From Bacillota bacterium (GTDB lineage: Bacteria; Bacillota_I; Bacilli_A; ML615J-28; CAG-698), in contig JAEZSA010000102.1 in assembly GCA_023422115.1 (NCBI GenBank), positions 1 to 15,268 on the forward strand: a stretch of DNA of 15,268 nt. The letters are read 5' to 3'. This document shows positions 8,071-15,268 of this stretch, one piece after another (the stretch's first letter is position 1; the number at the start of each line of letters is the position of its first letter). Under the pieces are notes generated by a model. The model saw only the letters and a program-made list of their open reading frames with translations. It was not told the DNA's origin and made no database searches. The translations under genes were made by a program, and so were the position numbers.

Positions 8071-9510
8071 TTATTTTAAATATTGATAAATTGTTTGAAC
8101 CATAACTCCAGTAGCCCCATAAAACTCTTTATAGCTAGGACTTGTATGGAATGCTGTTCCTGCGATATCTAAATGAATCCATTTTGTTTTATCTTCAATA
8201 AATCCTTCAATAAAAGCAGCGGCTCCACTTGCTCCCATGTTTCTTCCTGTTGAGTTCGTGAAATCAGCAACTTTACTTGCACGCACTTGTTTTTTAATAT
8301 GCTCTGTAATTGGTAACTGCCAAGTACTTTCTCCTGTTTCCGTTGCTTCTTTCAAAAATCGATTTATTTTTTCTTGATCATTTCCAAATATTCCCGTTGT
8401 GTATTCTCCTAAAGCAACAACACAAGCTCCCGTCAATGTAGCAATATCAATCACTTCTTTGCTTCCTTCTTTCTGAGCAAAATAAACAGCATCTGCAAGT
8501 GTTAATCTGCCTTCTGCATCTGTAGATACAATTTCAATCGTTTTTCCATTCATTGCTGTAATAATATCATCAGGAAGAAGAGCTTCTCCATTAATGCGAT
8601 TATCTGTTGCACATATAATCACCATGACATTGGCTTTAATTTCATTTTTTACTAAACTTTCTAACACTCCAAGAACAGTAGCTGCTCCTGCCATATCGCA
8701 TTTCATCGTGTTCATCGATGTTTTTATACTATATCCCCCGGTGTCATACATAATTCCCTTTCCTACTAAAGCAAGGGGATCCTTCCATTCAGTAAGGCCT
8801 TGATATTTAATAAATATCAAGCGTGGTTCACAAACAGATCCTTTATTCACCGCTAAAAAAGCTCCCATTTTTAATGCTTCGATTTGTTTTTTATCATAAA
8901 TATCAATGGTTACTTTTTTGCTATCTAGTGTATCGACCAAATCTTTAGCGTAGTTTGCCAATCCGATTGCTGATAAAGCATTATAAGGTTTGTTCACTAA
9001 ATCTCTTGTATTATCAATCGCGACAGCAACATTCATCGCTTCCATAACGACTTGCTTCACTTCGTGTTTAGTAACAAACTCAAAGCTAATATCATTGTCT
9101 ATCTTTTTTGAAAGAAATTCATCATATTTATAATTATAATAATGTGCATTTAAAACAAATTGGTAAGCAGCTTTTTGTACATTTAGATGGCCAATAAAAC
9201 TATCGAATTGAATGATTATTTCTTTTCCCAAAGAACAATTCATAATTTTCGTTACTTCTTTTAGTTTTTCCATCGAATATTCTTCTTTTTCCCCTAAGCC
9301 GATGATATAAACTACTTTGTTTTTAATCTTAGAGAGAGTTGGAATCTTATTGACTTCCCCCACTTCTAATTTTACATGTTTGTTTTGAATTAATTCTTCA
9401 ATTTCCTGATTTATATTAGAATCAATTTCAACTTTTTGATTGATAAACAAACCACACACAAGCGGTTTGTCATTATCGTTTTTTTGCGAACAAATATTAA
9501 TATCTAGCAT
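8071..9510 (-). CDS. pepA: M17 family leucyl (cytosol) aminopeptidase
   Basis: The predicted 479-residue enzyme removes N-terminal amino acids from peptides in the cytoplasm with two metal ions. The C-terminal catalytic half is clear: metal ligands K251 and D256 (GKGIMYDTGG), D272 (KCDMAG), D331 and E333 (STDAEGRL), with catalytic K263 and R335. The usual Asn of NTDAEGR is Ser. The loop from K263 to D272 is two residues shorter than in E. coli PepA. The N-terminal half is variable, as usual in the family. A GTG at 9538-9540 would add ten residues and overlap serS, but the ATG at 9508-9510 has AGAGGTG five bases upstream and lies ten bases after the serS stop, so it is preferred. Placed in a serine T-box operon, it may recycle peptides to supply amino acids; that link is inferred. 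Confidence 0.92.
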   Translation of the reverse strand: MLDINICSQKNDNDKPLVCGLFINQKVEIDSNINQEIEELIQNKHVKLEVGEVNKIPTLSKIKNKVVYIIGLGEKEEYSMEKLKEVTKIMNCSLGKEIIIQFDSFIGHLNVQKAAYQFVLNAHYYNYKYDEFLSKKIDNDISFEFVTKHEVKQVVMEAMNVAVAIDNTRDLVNKPYNALSAIGLANYAKDLVDTLDSKKVTIDIYDKKQIEALKMGAFLAVNKGSVCEPRLIFIKYQGLTEWKDPLALVGKGIMYDTGGYSIKTSMNTMKCDMAGAATVLGVLESLVKNEIKANVMVIICATDNRINGEALLPDDIITAMNGKTIEIVSTDAEGRLTLADAVYFAQKEGSKEVIDIATLTGACVVALGEYTTGIFGNDQEKINRFLKEATETGESTWQLPITEHIKKQVRASKVADFTNSTGRNMGASGAAAFIEGFIEDKTKWIHLDIAGTAFHTSPSYKEFYGATGVMVQTIYQYLK

Positions 9511-9520
9511 CTTTTCACCT

Positions 9521-10798
9521 CTATTTAATTGCTTCAACACCCATATATGGGATTAGTACTTCTGGTATTTTTATTGAACCATCTTCTTGTTGATAATTTT
9601 CCATTATAGCAACCAAAGTTCTGCCTACTGCTAACCCTGATCCGTTTAACGTGTGTACATATTCTAGCTTTGCATCTTTTTCTCGTTTTGTTTTAATGTT
9701 TCCTCGACGAGCTTGATAATCTTCCGCGTTAGAAATACTACCAATTTCCCGATAAGTATTTTGACTTGGCAACCACACTTCAATATCGTATGTTTTTGCC
9801 ATTCCGAATCCCATATCCCCACTGCAAAGCGCAATAACATGGTAAGGAAGTTTCAATTGTTTTAATACTTCTTCTGAATCTAGCAGCATTTTTTCAAGTT
9901 CTTCATAAGAAGACTCAGCACTTGTTAATTTAATTAATTCCACTTTATTAAATTGGTGAGTTCTAATTAAGCCCCTGGTATCTCTTCCCGCACTTCCTGC
10001 TTCAGAACGAAAAGCCATTGTATAACTACAATGATAGATCGGTAGTTTTTCAAAATTGATAACTTCATTTCGATACATGTTAATCGTTGGGACTTCTGCA
10101 GTTGGATTTAAAAACCAATCTCCATTTCCATTCACCAATTTAAAAGCATCCTCTTCAAACTTAGGTAATTGCCCTGTTGCTGTCATACTTTCTCTATTTA
10201 CAATGAATGGCGGAATGATTTCTGTATAGCCGTGTTTTTTACTATGCAAATCCATCATAAAAGCAATTAGTGCTCTTTCTAGTCGTGCTCCCAACCCCTT
10301 ATAAACAACAAATCTGCTTCCTGTGATTTTTGCTGCTCGTTCAAAATCTAGAATATCTAGTTTTTCACCCAGTTCATAGTGAGCTTTCGGAGTAAAATCA
10401 AATTTTGGTGGTACTGAATACTTCCTTATCTCGACATTTTCGCTTTCATCTTTTCCAATTGGAACCGATTCATGTAATAAATTAGGAGTAATTAACAAAG
10501 CATAGTTAATCTCTTTTTCCAAACGATCGATTTCTGCATCTAACACTACTATTTCTTCACCGATATGAGCTACGCTTGCTAATACTTCTACAGCGTCCTT
10601 CTTTTCTCGCTTCAATTGCCCGACTAACTTACTTTTTTCATTTCTTTCTTTTTTCAAATTTTCAACTTTTATCAATAAGTTTCTTTTTTCTTCGTCTTTT
10701 GTTTTTACTTCCCGTAAATAACTGAAATCCTTTTGTCTTGTTGATAACTTTGTAATCACTTCTTCTACATTTTCTCTAATTAATTTAATGTCAATCAT
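9521..10798 (-). CDS. serS: Seryl-tRNA synthetase
   Basis: SerS charges tRNA-Ser with serine. The 425-residue length is typical. The N-terminal helical arm (~28-100, rich in Lys/Glu heptads) reaches the long variable arm of tRNA-Ser. The class II core follows: TAEVPT at 233-238, motif 2 FRSEAGSAGRDTRG at 263-276 leading to THQFNKVE, and motif 3 GSGLAVGRTLVAIMENYQ at 386-403. The ATG at 10796-10798 has AGGAGG five bases upstream. It is the first gene after the T-box leader, so its expression should rise when tRNA-Ser is uncharged. The stop TAG contributes to the pepA ribosome site. Confidence 0.97.
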   Translation of the reverse strand: MIDIKLIRENVEEVITKLSTRQKDFSYLREVKTKDEEKRNLLIKVENLKKERNEKSKLVGQLKREKKDAVEVLASVAHIGEEIVVLDAEIDRLEKEINYALLITPNLLHESVPIGKDESENVEIRKYSVPPKFDFTPKAHYELGEKLDILDFERAAKITGSRFVVYKGLGARLERALIAFMMDLHSKKHGYTEIIPPFIVNRESMTATGQLPKFEEDAFKLVNGNGDWFLNPTAEVPTINMYRNEVINFEKLPIYHCSYTMAFRSEAGSAGRDTRGLIRTHQFNKVELIKLTSAESSYEELEKMLLDSEEVLKQLKLPYHVIALCSGDMGFGMAKTYDIEVWLPSQNTYREIGSISNAEDYQARRGNIKTKREKDAKLEYVHTLNGSGLAVGRTLVAIMENYQQEDGSIKIPEVLIPYMGVEAIK

Positions 10799-10817
10799 AT
10801 TTTCCTCCTATAGATAT

Positions 10818-10853
10818 AAAAAACCCTTACATATAAAAAATTATATGTAAGGG
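10818..10853 (-). terminator. T-box regulated terminator upstream of serS
   Basis: In the minus-strand RNA, CCCUUACAUAUAA (plus 10841-10853) and UUAUAUGUAAGGG (10824-10836) form a perfect 13-bp stem with a four-base loop, followed by UUUUUU (10818-10823). The CCCU at the base of the 5' arm is the same segment that pairs with AGGG of the T-box motif in the antiterminator, so the two structures exclude each other. Confidence 0.95.
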
Positions 10854-11043
10854 ACGAATTTCTCCGCGGTACCACCCTAGTTAGACTCTAGTATCTCGCT
10901 TTAAAAATGGATAACGGTCATTAACCGGAAGGGCTCCTTCTCCTCTGAGGTAGATTCTAAGGGCTACACCTTGATTTCCACCAACCATCAAGTCTCTAAA
11001 GTGTTGTTTCCTTATACTATGTCTCATCATGGGATCTTTAATT
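10818..11043 (-). ncRNA. Serine-specific T-box leader (tRNA-Ser sensing riboregulator)
   Basis: The T-box motif AGGGUGGUACCGCGG lies at plus 10864-10878, with the tRNA-end-binding bulge UGGU at 10871-10874 and the partner CGUCCCU just downstream. Upstream, Stem I has a perfect CUUGAU/AUCAAG apical stem (10987-10992 with 10970-10975) carrying GGUUGGUGGAA, preceded by the AGAGA element. Its 3' side has GAA-UCU-ACC. The specifier UCU (10952-10954) is a serine codon, in agreement with the gene it precedes. Small stems GAAGG-AGC-CCUUC and CGGU-UAAUG-ACCG stand where Stems II/III belong. When uncharged tRNA-Ser binds, the antiterminator forms and serS and the genes beyond it are read. The 5' end is estimated from the promoter. 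Confidence 0.95.
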
Positions 11044-11049
11044 ACAACT

Positions 11050-11078
11050 ATTATATATACTTTACTTGTGTTTGTCAA
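11050..11078 (-). promoter_or_regulatory. Consensus sigma-A promoter of the T-box/serS operon
   Basis: On the minus strand TTGACA (-35, 11073-11078) and TATAAT (-10, 11050-11055) both match the consensus exactly, with a 17-base spacer. The -35 box contains the TGA stop codon of the preceding membrane-protein gene (11075-11077), so there is no spacer or terminator between the two units. A promoter this strong makes sense if the T-box terminator normally blocks most transcripts. Confidence 0.92.
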
Positions 11079-11590
11079 ACATTATTCGTCTTTTTCATGA
11101 ATTTAAAAAATCCAATGGTGTTATCTATGGTTGTCTTTACAATAACAATTTCCCAAAAACTTAATAATATTAAAACAACAATAGCAATGTTAGGGTTTTT
11201 CTTATATAACCAAAAATAAGAAACATAAGCTGTTACTAAATCAATGATAAAAGGGACTAAAGCAATCAATTCAGTTTTAAATTTATCATATGATTTGACG
11301 ATTGTTACATTGTCTTCTAATTGGTTGTCATATTCTTTTGTAATTTTTTGCAGTTTCCTATTAATAAAAAGCGTCAAGAGAAGGGCAATGATAAGTCCAA
11401 CGCTCTTCAAAACAACATACAAAGTATTCACAAAAGATACTCCACCTAGATAGATAATATAAATACTTTCTGTACAAAACCAATCAACGCCTAAGAAAAA
11501 AGTTAAAGCAGGAATCGTCATAATTAAAATAATAAGAATATAGATGGTATAAAGGGCTAATAGCCCTTTATTTTTTATTCTTTTTACCAC
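11075..11590 (-). CDS. Small multi-pass membrane protein of unknown function
   Basis: The 171-residue product has about four hydrophobic segments (~10-34, 43-77, 106-128, 134-152) and a charged stretch between helices 2 and 3 (NRKLQKITKEYDNQLEDN). There is no recognisable motif or signal cleavage site; I do not recognise the family. The start is a GTG at 11588-11590, two bases after the gyrA stop, with AAGGA in the end of gyrA at suitable spacing; a later Met would cut into the first helix. It therefore sits in the gyrBA transcript and is probably coupled to gyrA translation. Codons 7-14 contain a strong inverted repeat (separate entry). Its stop codon is inside the serS promoter. Confidence 0.7.
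   Translation of the reverse strand: MVKRIKNKGLLALYTIYILIILIMTIPALTFFLGVDWFCTESIYIIYLGGVSFVNTLYVVLKSVGLIIALLLTLFINRKLQKITKEYDNQLEDNVTIVKSYDKFKTELIALVPFIIDLVTAYVSYFWLYKKNPNIAIVVLILLSFWEIVIVKTTIDNTIGFFKFMKKTNNV
11550..11576 (+). terminator. Terminator-like inverted repeat at the start of the membrane-protein gene, plus-strand direction
   Basis: TAAAGGGCTA (11550-11559) and TAGCCCTTTA (11561-11570) form a stem of about nine pairs with a tight loop. On the plus strand it is followed by TTTTTTATTCTTTTT, which is a textbook intrinsic terminator pointing against the genes. On the minus strand no U-run follows. In the gene's own mRNA the hairpin begins about 17 bases after the GTG. Whether it stops antisense transcripts or affects translation is unknown. 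Confidence 0.4.
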
Positions 11591-11592
11591 AT

Positions 11593-14202
11593 TTATTCCT
11601 TCTCTTCTTCATCGCGGAAAACATAGTCTTCATCATATGTAAAATCCTCGTTGTCTTCTTCTTCGTTGCTTTCTCCTTCTTCACTTCGCGGAACGATAGC
11701 GATAGAAGCTACTGTATGTCCATCATTTAGTTTGATAATACAAACTCCTTGCGTATCTCTTCCCACAGTTAAGATTTGATCTAGATGGGTTCTAATGATC
11801 ATTCCTTTATCAGTAACAACCAATAAATCCTCATCTCCACGAACAGTTGATAAAGAAATCATTTTACCATTCTTAGCGGTTATATTTAATGCTTTTACTC
11901 CTTTTCCCCCACGGACTTGGACTCTAAAAGCGTCAACGTTTGTTCGTTTTCCATATCCTTTTTCCGTGGCGATGACGATTTCATCTCCATCGGTGTTAAC
12001 AATTGCCATTCCTACCATTTGTTCCCCGTTTTCTACTTTTAATCCGCGAACTCCTGCTGCAATTCTTCCCATTGGACGAATATCTGATTCACTAAAGCGA
12101 ATGGCTTTTCCATTAGAAGCGCCTAAAATAATATCCTTTTCGCCATCGGTAACAGAAACTTCGAATAATTCATCATCATTATTTAAAATAATTGCTTTAA
12201 TTCCATTTGTTCGAATATTACTAAATTCTGAAATTTCCGTTTTCTTAACTATTCCACGCCTTGTGGCAAATAGTAAGTATCCATTGTTTTCTTCTTCTCT
12301 AATATTGACAACGGCAGCTAATTTTTCATTTTCATCAAAATTCAGAATATTAACAATCGGTAATCCTTTTGCAATACGACTTGAAATAGGAATTTGAAAT
12401 GCTTTTAGCTGATATATTTTTCCAAAATTGCTGAAGAAAAGTAATGTATCATGAGTTGATGTAAATAAAACCCGTTCTACATAATCAGTATCTGAAATTT
12501 TTGCTCCAGTAATTCCTTTCCCTCCGCGATTTTGCGCGCGATAGGTGTCGATTGTCATTCGTTTTACATATCCCTTGCTTGTTACTGTAATGATAACATC
12601 TTCAATTGGAATCAAATCCGCATCTTCAATCACTAGATCGTCGCTTAAGCTGATCTCACTATTGCGAACATCGCCGAATCTTCCTTTCACTTCCGTTAAT
12701 TCATTCACAACAATTTCTAATTTTTTATTGTGACTCTTTAAAATTTCTTTGTATTCACTAATATCTTTCTTTAAAGAAGCCAATTCTTCTTTTAACTTAT
12801 CAATTTCCAATCCTGTTAATCGTTGCAATTTCATATCTAGAATTGCTTTGGCTTGGATTTCTGTTAAGTTAAATGTTTCCATCAATCCTTTTACAGCATC
12901 TTCTGTTGTCTTAGAACGCTTAATTAATTGAATAACAGCATCAATATTCCCTAAAGCAACCAACAAGCCTTCCAATACATGAGCTCTTGCTTCTGCTTTT
13001 TCTAAATCATATTGTGTTCTTCTTGTAATAACTTCTATTTGATGCTCTAGATAGCATTCCAACACTTCTTTTAGATTCAGTACTTTAGGTTGCCCTTTTA
13101 CTAGCGCTAAGATGTTAATCCCAAAGGTTGATTGTAATTGTGTGTGTTTATATAAATTGTTCAAAACGACATTAGGATTTGCATCACGACGCAATTCAAT
13201 GACAATTCTCATCCCCTTACGAGTTGATTCATCTTGCAAACCAGTAATACCTTCGATAATCTTTTCGTTGACTGTGATTGCAATTCTTTCCATTAGCTTT
13301 GTTTTATTTACTTGATATGGAATCTCAGTAACAATAATTTCTTTTTTACCGTTTTCCAATTCCTTAATTTCACACTTTGCCCGGACTGTAATAGCTCCAT
13401 TCCCTGTCATATAAGCTTTTCTTACTTGACTAAGACCCATAATACATCCCCCCGTAGGAAAGTCAGGACCTTTAATATGAGTCATTAATCCTTCGATTGA
13501 AATTTCTGGGTTTTTAATCAAAGCAAGAATTCCATCTACAACCTCATTTAGATTATGAGGAGGAATATTGGTAGCCATTCCTACCGCGATTCCGGTTGCT
13601 CCATTCACTAATATATTCGGAAAGCGACAAGGTAAAACGATGGGCTCTTTTTCACTTCCATCATAGTTGTCTTGGAAATCAACGGTGTTTTTTCCCAAAT
13701 CACGAAGCAGTTCCATAGCAATTTTGCTCATTCTTGCTTCTGTATATCGCATTGCTGCTGCTCCATCTCCATCAACCGAACCAAAGTTTCCTTGTCCGTC
13801 AACTAATGGATATCGATAACTAAAATTTTGTGCCATTCGAACCATAGAATCATAGATTGCTGAATCCCCATGAGGATGATACTTACCCATGACATCGCCG
13901 ACGATTCTCGCCGATTTTTTATATGGTTTATCCGATGCAACACCTAATTCATCCATAGCAAATAGAATTCTTCGATGAACTGGCTTCATTCCATCTCTAA
14001 CATCGGGTAGTGCTCGCGCAACAATGACGCTCATGGCATAACTCAAGAAAGAAGTTTTCATTTCTTTTGCTAAATCAATTTCTTTGACTCCGCCTAAATG
14101 GTGTCCATCTACAACATGGTCAATAATTTCTGGATCTTCTTCCTTATTTATCGCTTCTTCTTTTTCTATTTCAGAAAGTTTCTTTTCCATTTCTTTTTCC
14201 AC
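11593..14202 (-). CDS. gyrA: DNA gyrase subunit A
   Basis: GyrA forms the A2B2 gyrase that introduces negative supercoils using ATP. The 869-residue protein has the breakage-reunion core with catalytic Tyr Y153 (MRYTEARM) and the quinolone-determining segment HPHGDSAIYD at 109-118. S114 and D118 match E. coli Ser83 and Asp87, so no classical resistance change is present. The C-terminal beta-pinwheel (~525-838) has a GyrA-box-like QNRGGKG at 557-563 (usual Q-R-R-G-G-K-G), which marks it as GyrA rather than ParC. Compared with E. coli the N-terminus is ~31 residues longer and highly charged, and the last 30 residues form a strongly acidic tail. The start is GTG at 14200-14202, with AGGTGG upstream built from the gyrB stop. 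The ATG four codons in would be too far from that site. The gene follows gyrB by 13 bases. Confidence 0.97.
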   Translation of the reverse strand: MEKEMEKKLSEIEKEEAINKEEDPEIIDHVVDGHHLGGVKEIDLAKEMKTSFLSYAMSVIVARALPDVRDGMKPVHRRILFAMDELGVASDKPYKKSARIVGDVMGKYHPHGDSAIYDSMVRMAQNFSYRYPLVDGQGNFGSVDGDGAAAMRYTEARMSKIAMELLRDLGKNTVDFQDNYDGSEKEPIVLPCRFPNILVNGATGIAVGMATNIPPHNLNEVVDGILALIKNPEISIEGLMTHIKGPDFPTGGCIMGLSQVRKAYMTGNGAITVRAKCEIKELENGKKEIIVTEIPYQVNKTKLMERIAITVNEKIIEGITGLQDESTRKGMRIVIELRRDANPNVVLNNLYKHTQLQSTFGINILALVKGQPKVLNLKEVLECYLEHQIEVITRRTQYDLEKAEARAHVLEGLLVALGNIDAVIQLIKRSKTTEDAVKGLMETFNLTEIQAKAILDMKLQRLTGLEIDKLKEELASLKKDISEYKEILKSHNKKLEIVVNELTEVKGRFGDVRNSEISLSDDLVIEDADLIPIEDVIITVTSKGYVKRMTIDTYRAQNRGGKGITGAKISDTDYVERVLFTSTHDTLLFFSNFGKIYQLKAFQIPISSRIAKGLPIVNILNFDENEKLAAVVNIREEENNGYLLFATRRGIVKKTEISEFSNIRTNGIKAIILNNDDELFEVSVTDGEKDIILGASNGKAIRFSESDIRPMGRIAAGVRGLKVENGEQMVGMAIVNTDGDEIVIATEKGYGKRTNVDAFRVQVRGGKGVKALNITAKNGKMISLSTVRGDEDLLVVTDKGMIIRTHLDQILTVGRDTQGVCIIKLNDGHTVASIAIVPRSEEGESNEEEDNEDFTYDEDYVFRDEEEKE

Positions 14203-14215
14203 TTTGCACCACCAC

Positions 14216-15268
14216 CTATACGTCTAAGTTTTGAACATAAACAGCATTTTCTTCAATAAAATCTCTTCTTGGTTTAACATCATCCCCCATTAGCATACTA
14301 AATATCGTATCTGCTTCAATTGCATCATCTAATGATACTTGCAATAAGGTTCTTGCTGCTGGATCCATTGTTGTTTCCCACAATTGTTCATCGTTCATTT
14401 CACCTAATCCTTTATATCGTTGAATATTAGGCCTAGATGCTTTTGGGAATGTTTCTAATATTTTTTGTAATTCCAAATCACTATACGCATATTCCAACCG
14501 TTTTCCCAACGATATTTTATATAATGGCGGTTGCGCAATATAGACATATCCTTTTTCAATTAATGGTTTCATAAATCGATAAAAGAACGTCAACAATAAT
14601 GTTCTAATATGTGCTCCATCGACATCGGCATCGGTCATGATGACAATTTTATGATAACGAGCATGATCAATATTAAAATCATCTCCAATTCCTGTCCCAA
14701 AGGCTTGAATCATAGAAATAATTTCTTTGTTTCCTAAAACTTTATCTAATCTTGATTTTTCAACATTTAAAACTTTGCCTCTTAAAGGTAAAATAGCTTG
14801 AAATTCGCTATCTCTACCTCCTTTAGCGCTACCACCAGCAGAATCACCCTCGACAATATAAATTTCGCTACAACTAGGATCCTTGGAACGACAATCTGCT
14901 AGTTTAGTCGCAAAACCTAATGTCTCTAGCGGTGTTTTTCTTCTTGTCGCATCTCTTGCTTTTCTCGCAGCAACACGGGCTCTAGAAGCCATAATTGCTT
15001 TTTCAATAATATTCTTTGCTACTGTTGGGTTTTCTTTTAAAAAGGCTTCTAGTCCATCGGATAAAATTTGTGAAGTGATTCTTCTTACTTCCGTATTTCC
15101 CAATTTTGCTTTTGTCTGACCTTCAAATTGTGGATCAGGATGTCGGCAACTGATAATGGCGGTTAATCCTTCTCGGACATCATCGCCAGTAAACCCCTCA
15201 TCTTTACGAAATAGATTGGTTTCTCTTCCATAAGAATTCAATACCCTTGTTAAACTACTGCGGAATCC
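14216..15268 (-). CDS. gyrB: DNA gyrase subunit B, C-terminal part (5' end outside window)
   Basis: The last 350 residues of GyrB are present, and the frame is open to the right edge (begins GFRSSLTRVLNSYGRE). The apparent TTG start at 15239-15241 is internal. The piece covers the end of the ATPase/transducer region and the whole TOPRIM-tail part: EGDSAGGSAKGG from 140, DADVD at 213-217 for magnesium, PPLYKI, and QRYKGLGEMNDEQLWETTMDP at ~283-302, which binds GyrA. The overall wording (REGLTAIIS, HPDPQFEGQTK, LGN-EVR) follows Bacillus GyrB rather than ParE. The stop TAG (14216-14218) overlaps the gyrA ribosome site. Confidence 0.97.
   Translation of the reverse strand, partial: GFRSSLTRVLNSYGRETNLFRKDEGFTGDDVREGLTAIISCRHPDPQFEGQTKAKLGNTEVRRITSQILSDGLEAFLKENPTVAKNIIEKAIMASRARVAARKARDATRRKTPLETLGFATKLADCRSKDPSCSEIYIVEGDSAGGSAKGGRDSEFQAILPLRGKVLNVEKSRLDKVLGNKEIISMIQAFGTGIGDDFNIDHARYHKIVIMTDADVDGAHIRTLLLTFFYRFMKPLIEKGYVYIAQPPLYKISLGKRLEYAYSDLELQKILETFPKASRPNIQRYKGLGEMNDEQLWETTMDPAARTLLQVSLDDAIEADTIFSMLMGDDVKPRRDFIEENAVYVQNLDV

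Noticed and set aside
9511..9540. GTG start for pepA that overlaps serS
   Set aside because: The downstream ATG at 9508-9510 has a strong, well-spaced ribosome site and opens on a typical N-terminus; the GTG has none.
10881..11078. 65-codon minus-strand frame within the T-box leader
   Set aside because: It overlaps the promoter and the structured T-box RNA; its codons follow the RNA elements and it has no ribosome site.
11795..12397. 200-codon plus-strand frame opposite gyrA
   Set aside because: It lies wholly within conserved gyrA codons, reads as hydrophobic/Ser-Thr-rich antisense sequence and has no promoter or family resemblance.
13861..13895. Possible quinolone resistance change in GyrA
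   Set aside because: The segment reads HPHGDSAIYD, with Ser and Asp at the two classical positions, so it is the susceptible form.
15239..15241. TTG as the start of a short gyrB-like gene
   Set aside because: The frame and GyrB similarity continue to the window edge (GFRSSLTRV), so the gene is cut by the window rather than short.
1..15268. Mobile element, phage, CRISPR or toxin-antitoxin system
   Set aside because: No transposase, integrase, direct-repeat array, attachment site or paired small toxin genes are seen; the genes are core or common membrane functions.

Overview
This is an AT-rich, low-GC Gram-positive (Bacillota) chromosomal segment, with every recognisable gene on the minus strand. 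GyrB and GyrA resemble Bacillus-type enzymes, a T-box leader is present, ribosome sites are strong AGGAGG types, and TGA is used as a stop. The order gyrB-gyrA-(small gene)-serS is familiar from Firmicutes and Mollicutes near the replication origin. The window therefore probably lies close to oriC, with the origin beyond the right edge. The standard use of TGA argues against Mycoplasma proper. An Erysipelotrichia/Bacilli-like commensal is my best guess, but the lineage is not proven by the sequence.

Layout, in the direction of transcription (right to left): the 3' part of gyrB, then gyrA (GTG start), then a short four-helix membrane protein of unknown function. The stop codon of that gene overlaps the -35 box of a consensus promoter. 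The promoter drives a serine-specific T-box leader with a UCU specifier and a strong terminator. Downstream lie serS, an M17 leucyl aminopeptidase gene (pepA), a hairpin, serC, serA and a TIM-barrel xylose-isomerase-like protein. A clear terminator closes this group. A separate promoter then drives two tandem ABC transporters, each a single chain with an ATPase and an FtsX/MacB-like permease. That unit ends in a perfect inverted-repeat terminator. The last ~130 bases hold a G/C-rich hairpin and possibly the start of a small unrecognised ORF.

Functional picture: the central block is a serine module. Uncharged tRNA-Ser should open the T-box and raise serine charging (SerS), peptide-derived amino acid release (PepA) and de novo synthesis of phosphoserine (SerA, SerC). 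SerA also carries an ACT domain with the serine-binding H-x-N and a second Asn, so feedback inhibition is likely. No phosphoserine phosphatase is in the block. The final TIM-barrel gene, tightly linked to serA, has no assigned role. I see no phage, transposon, CRISPR or other obviously novel system. The best leads are the make-up of the serine operon, the unassigned TIM-barrel gene, the altered SerA active site and the small membrane protein between gyrA and the T-box.
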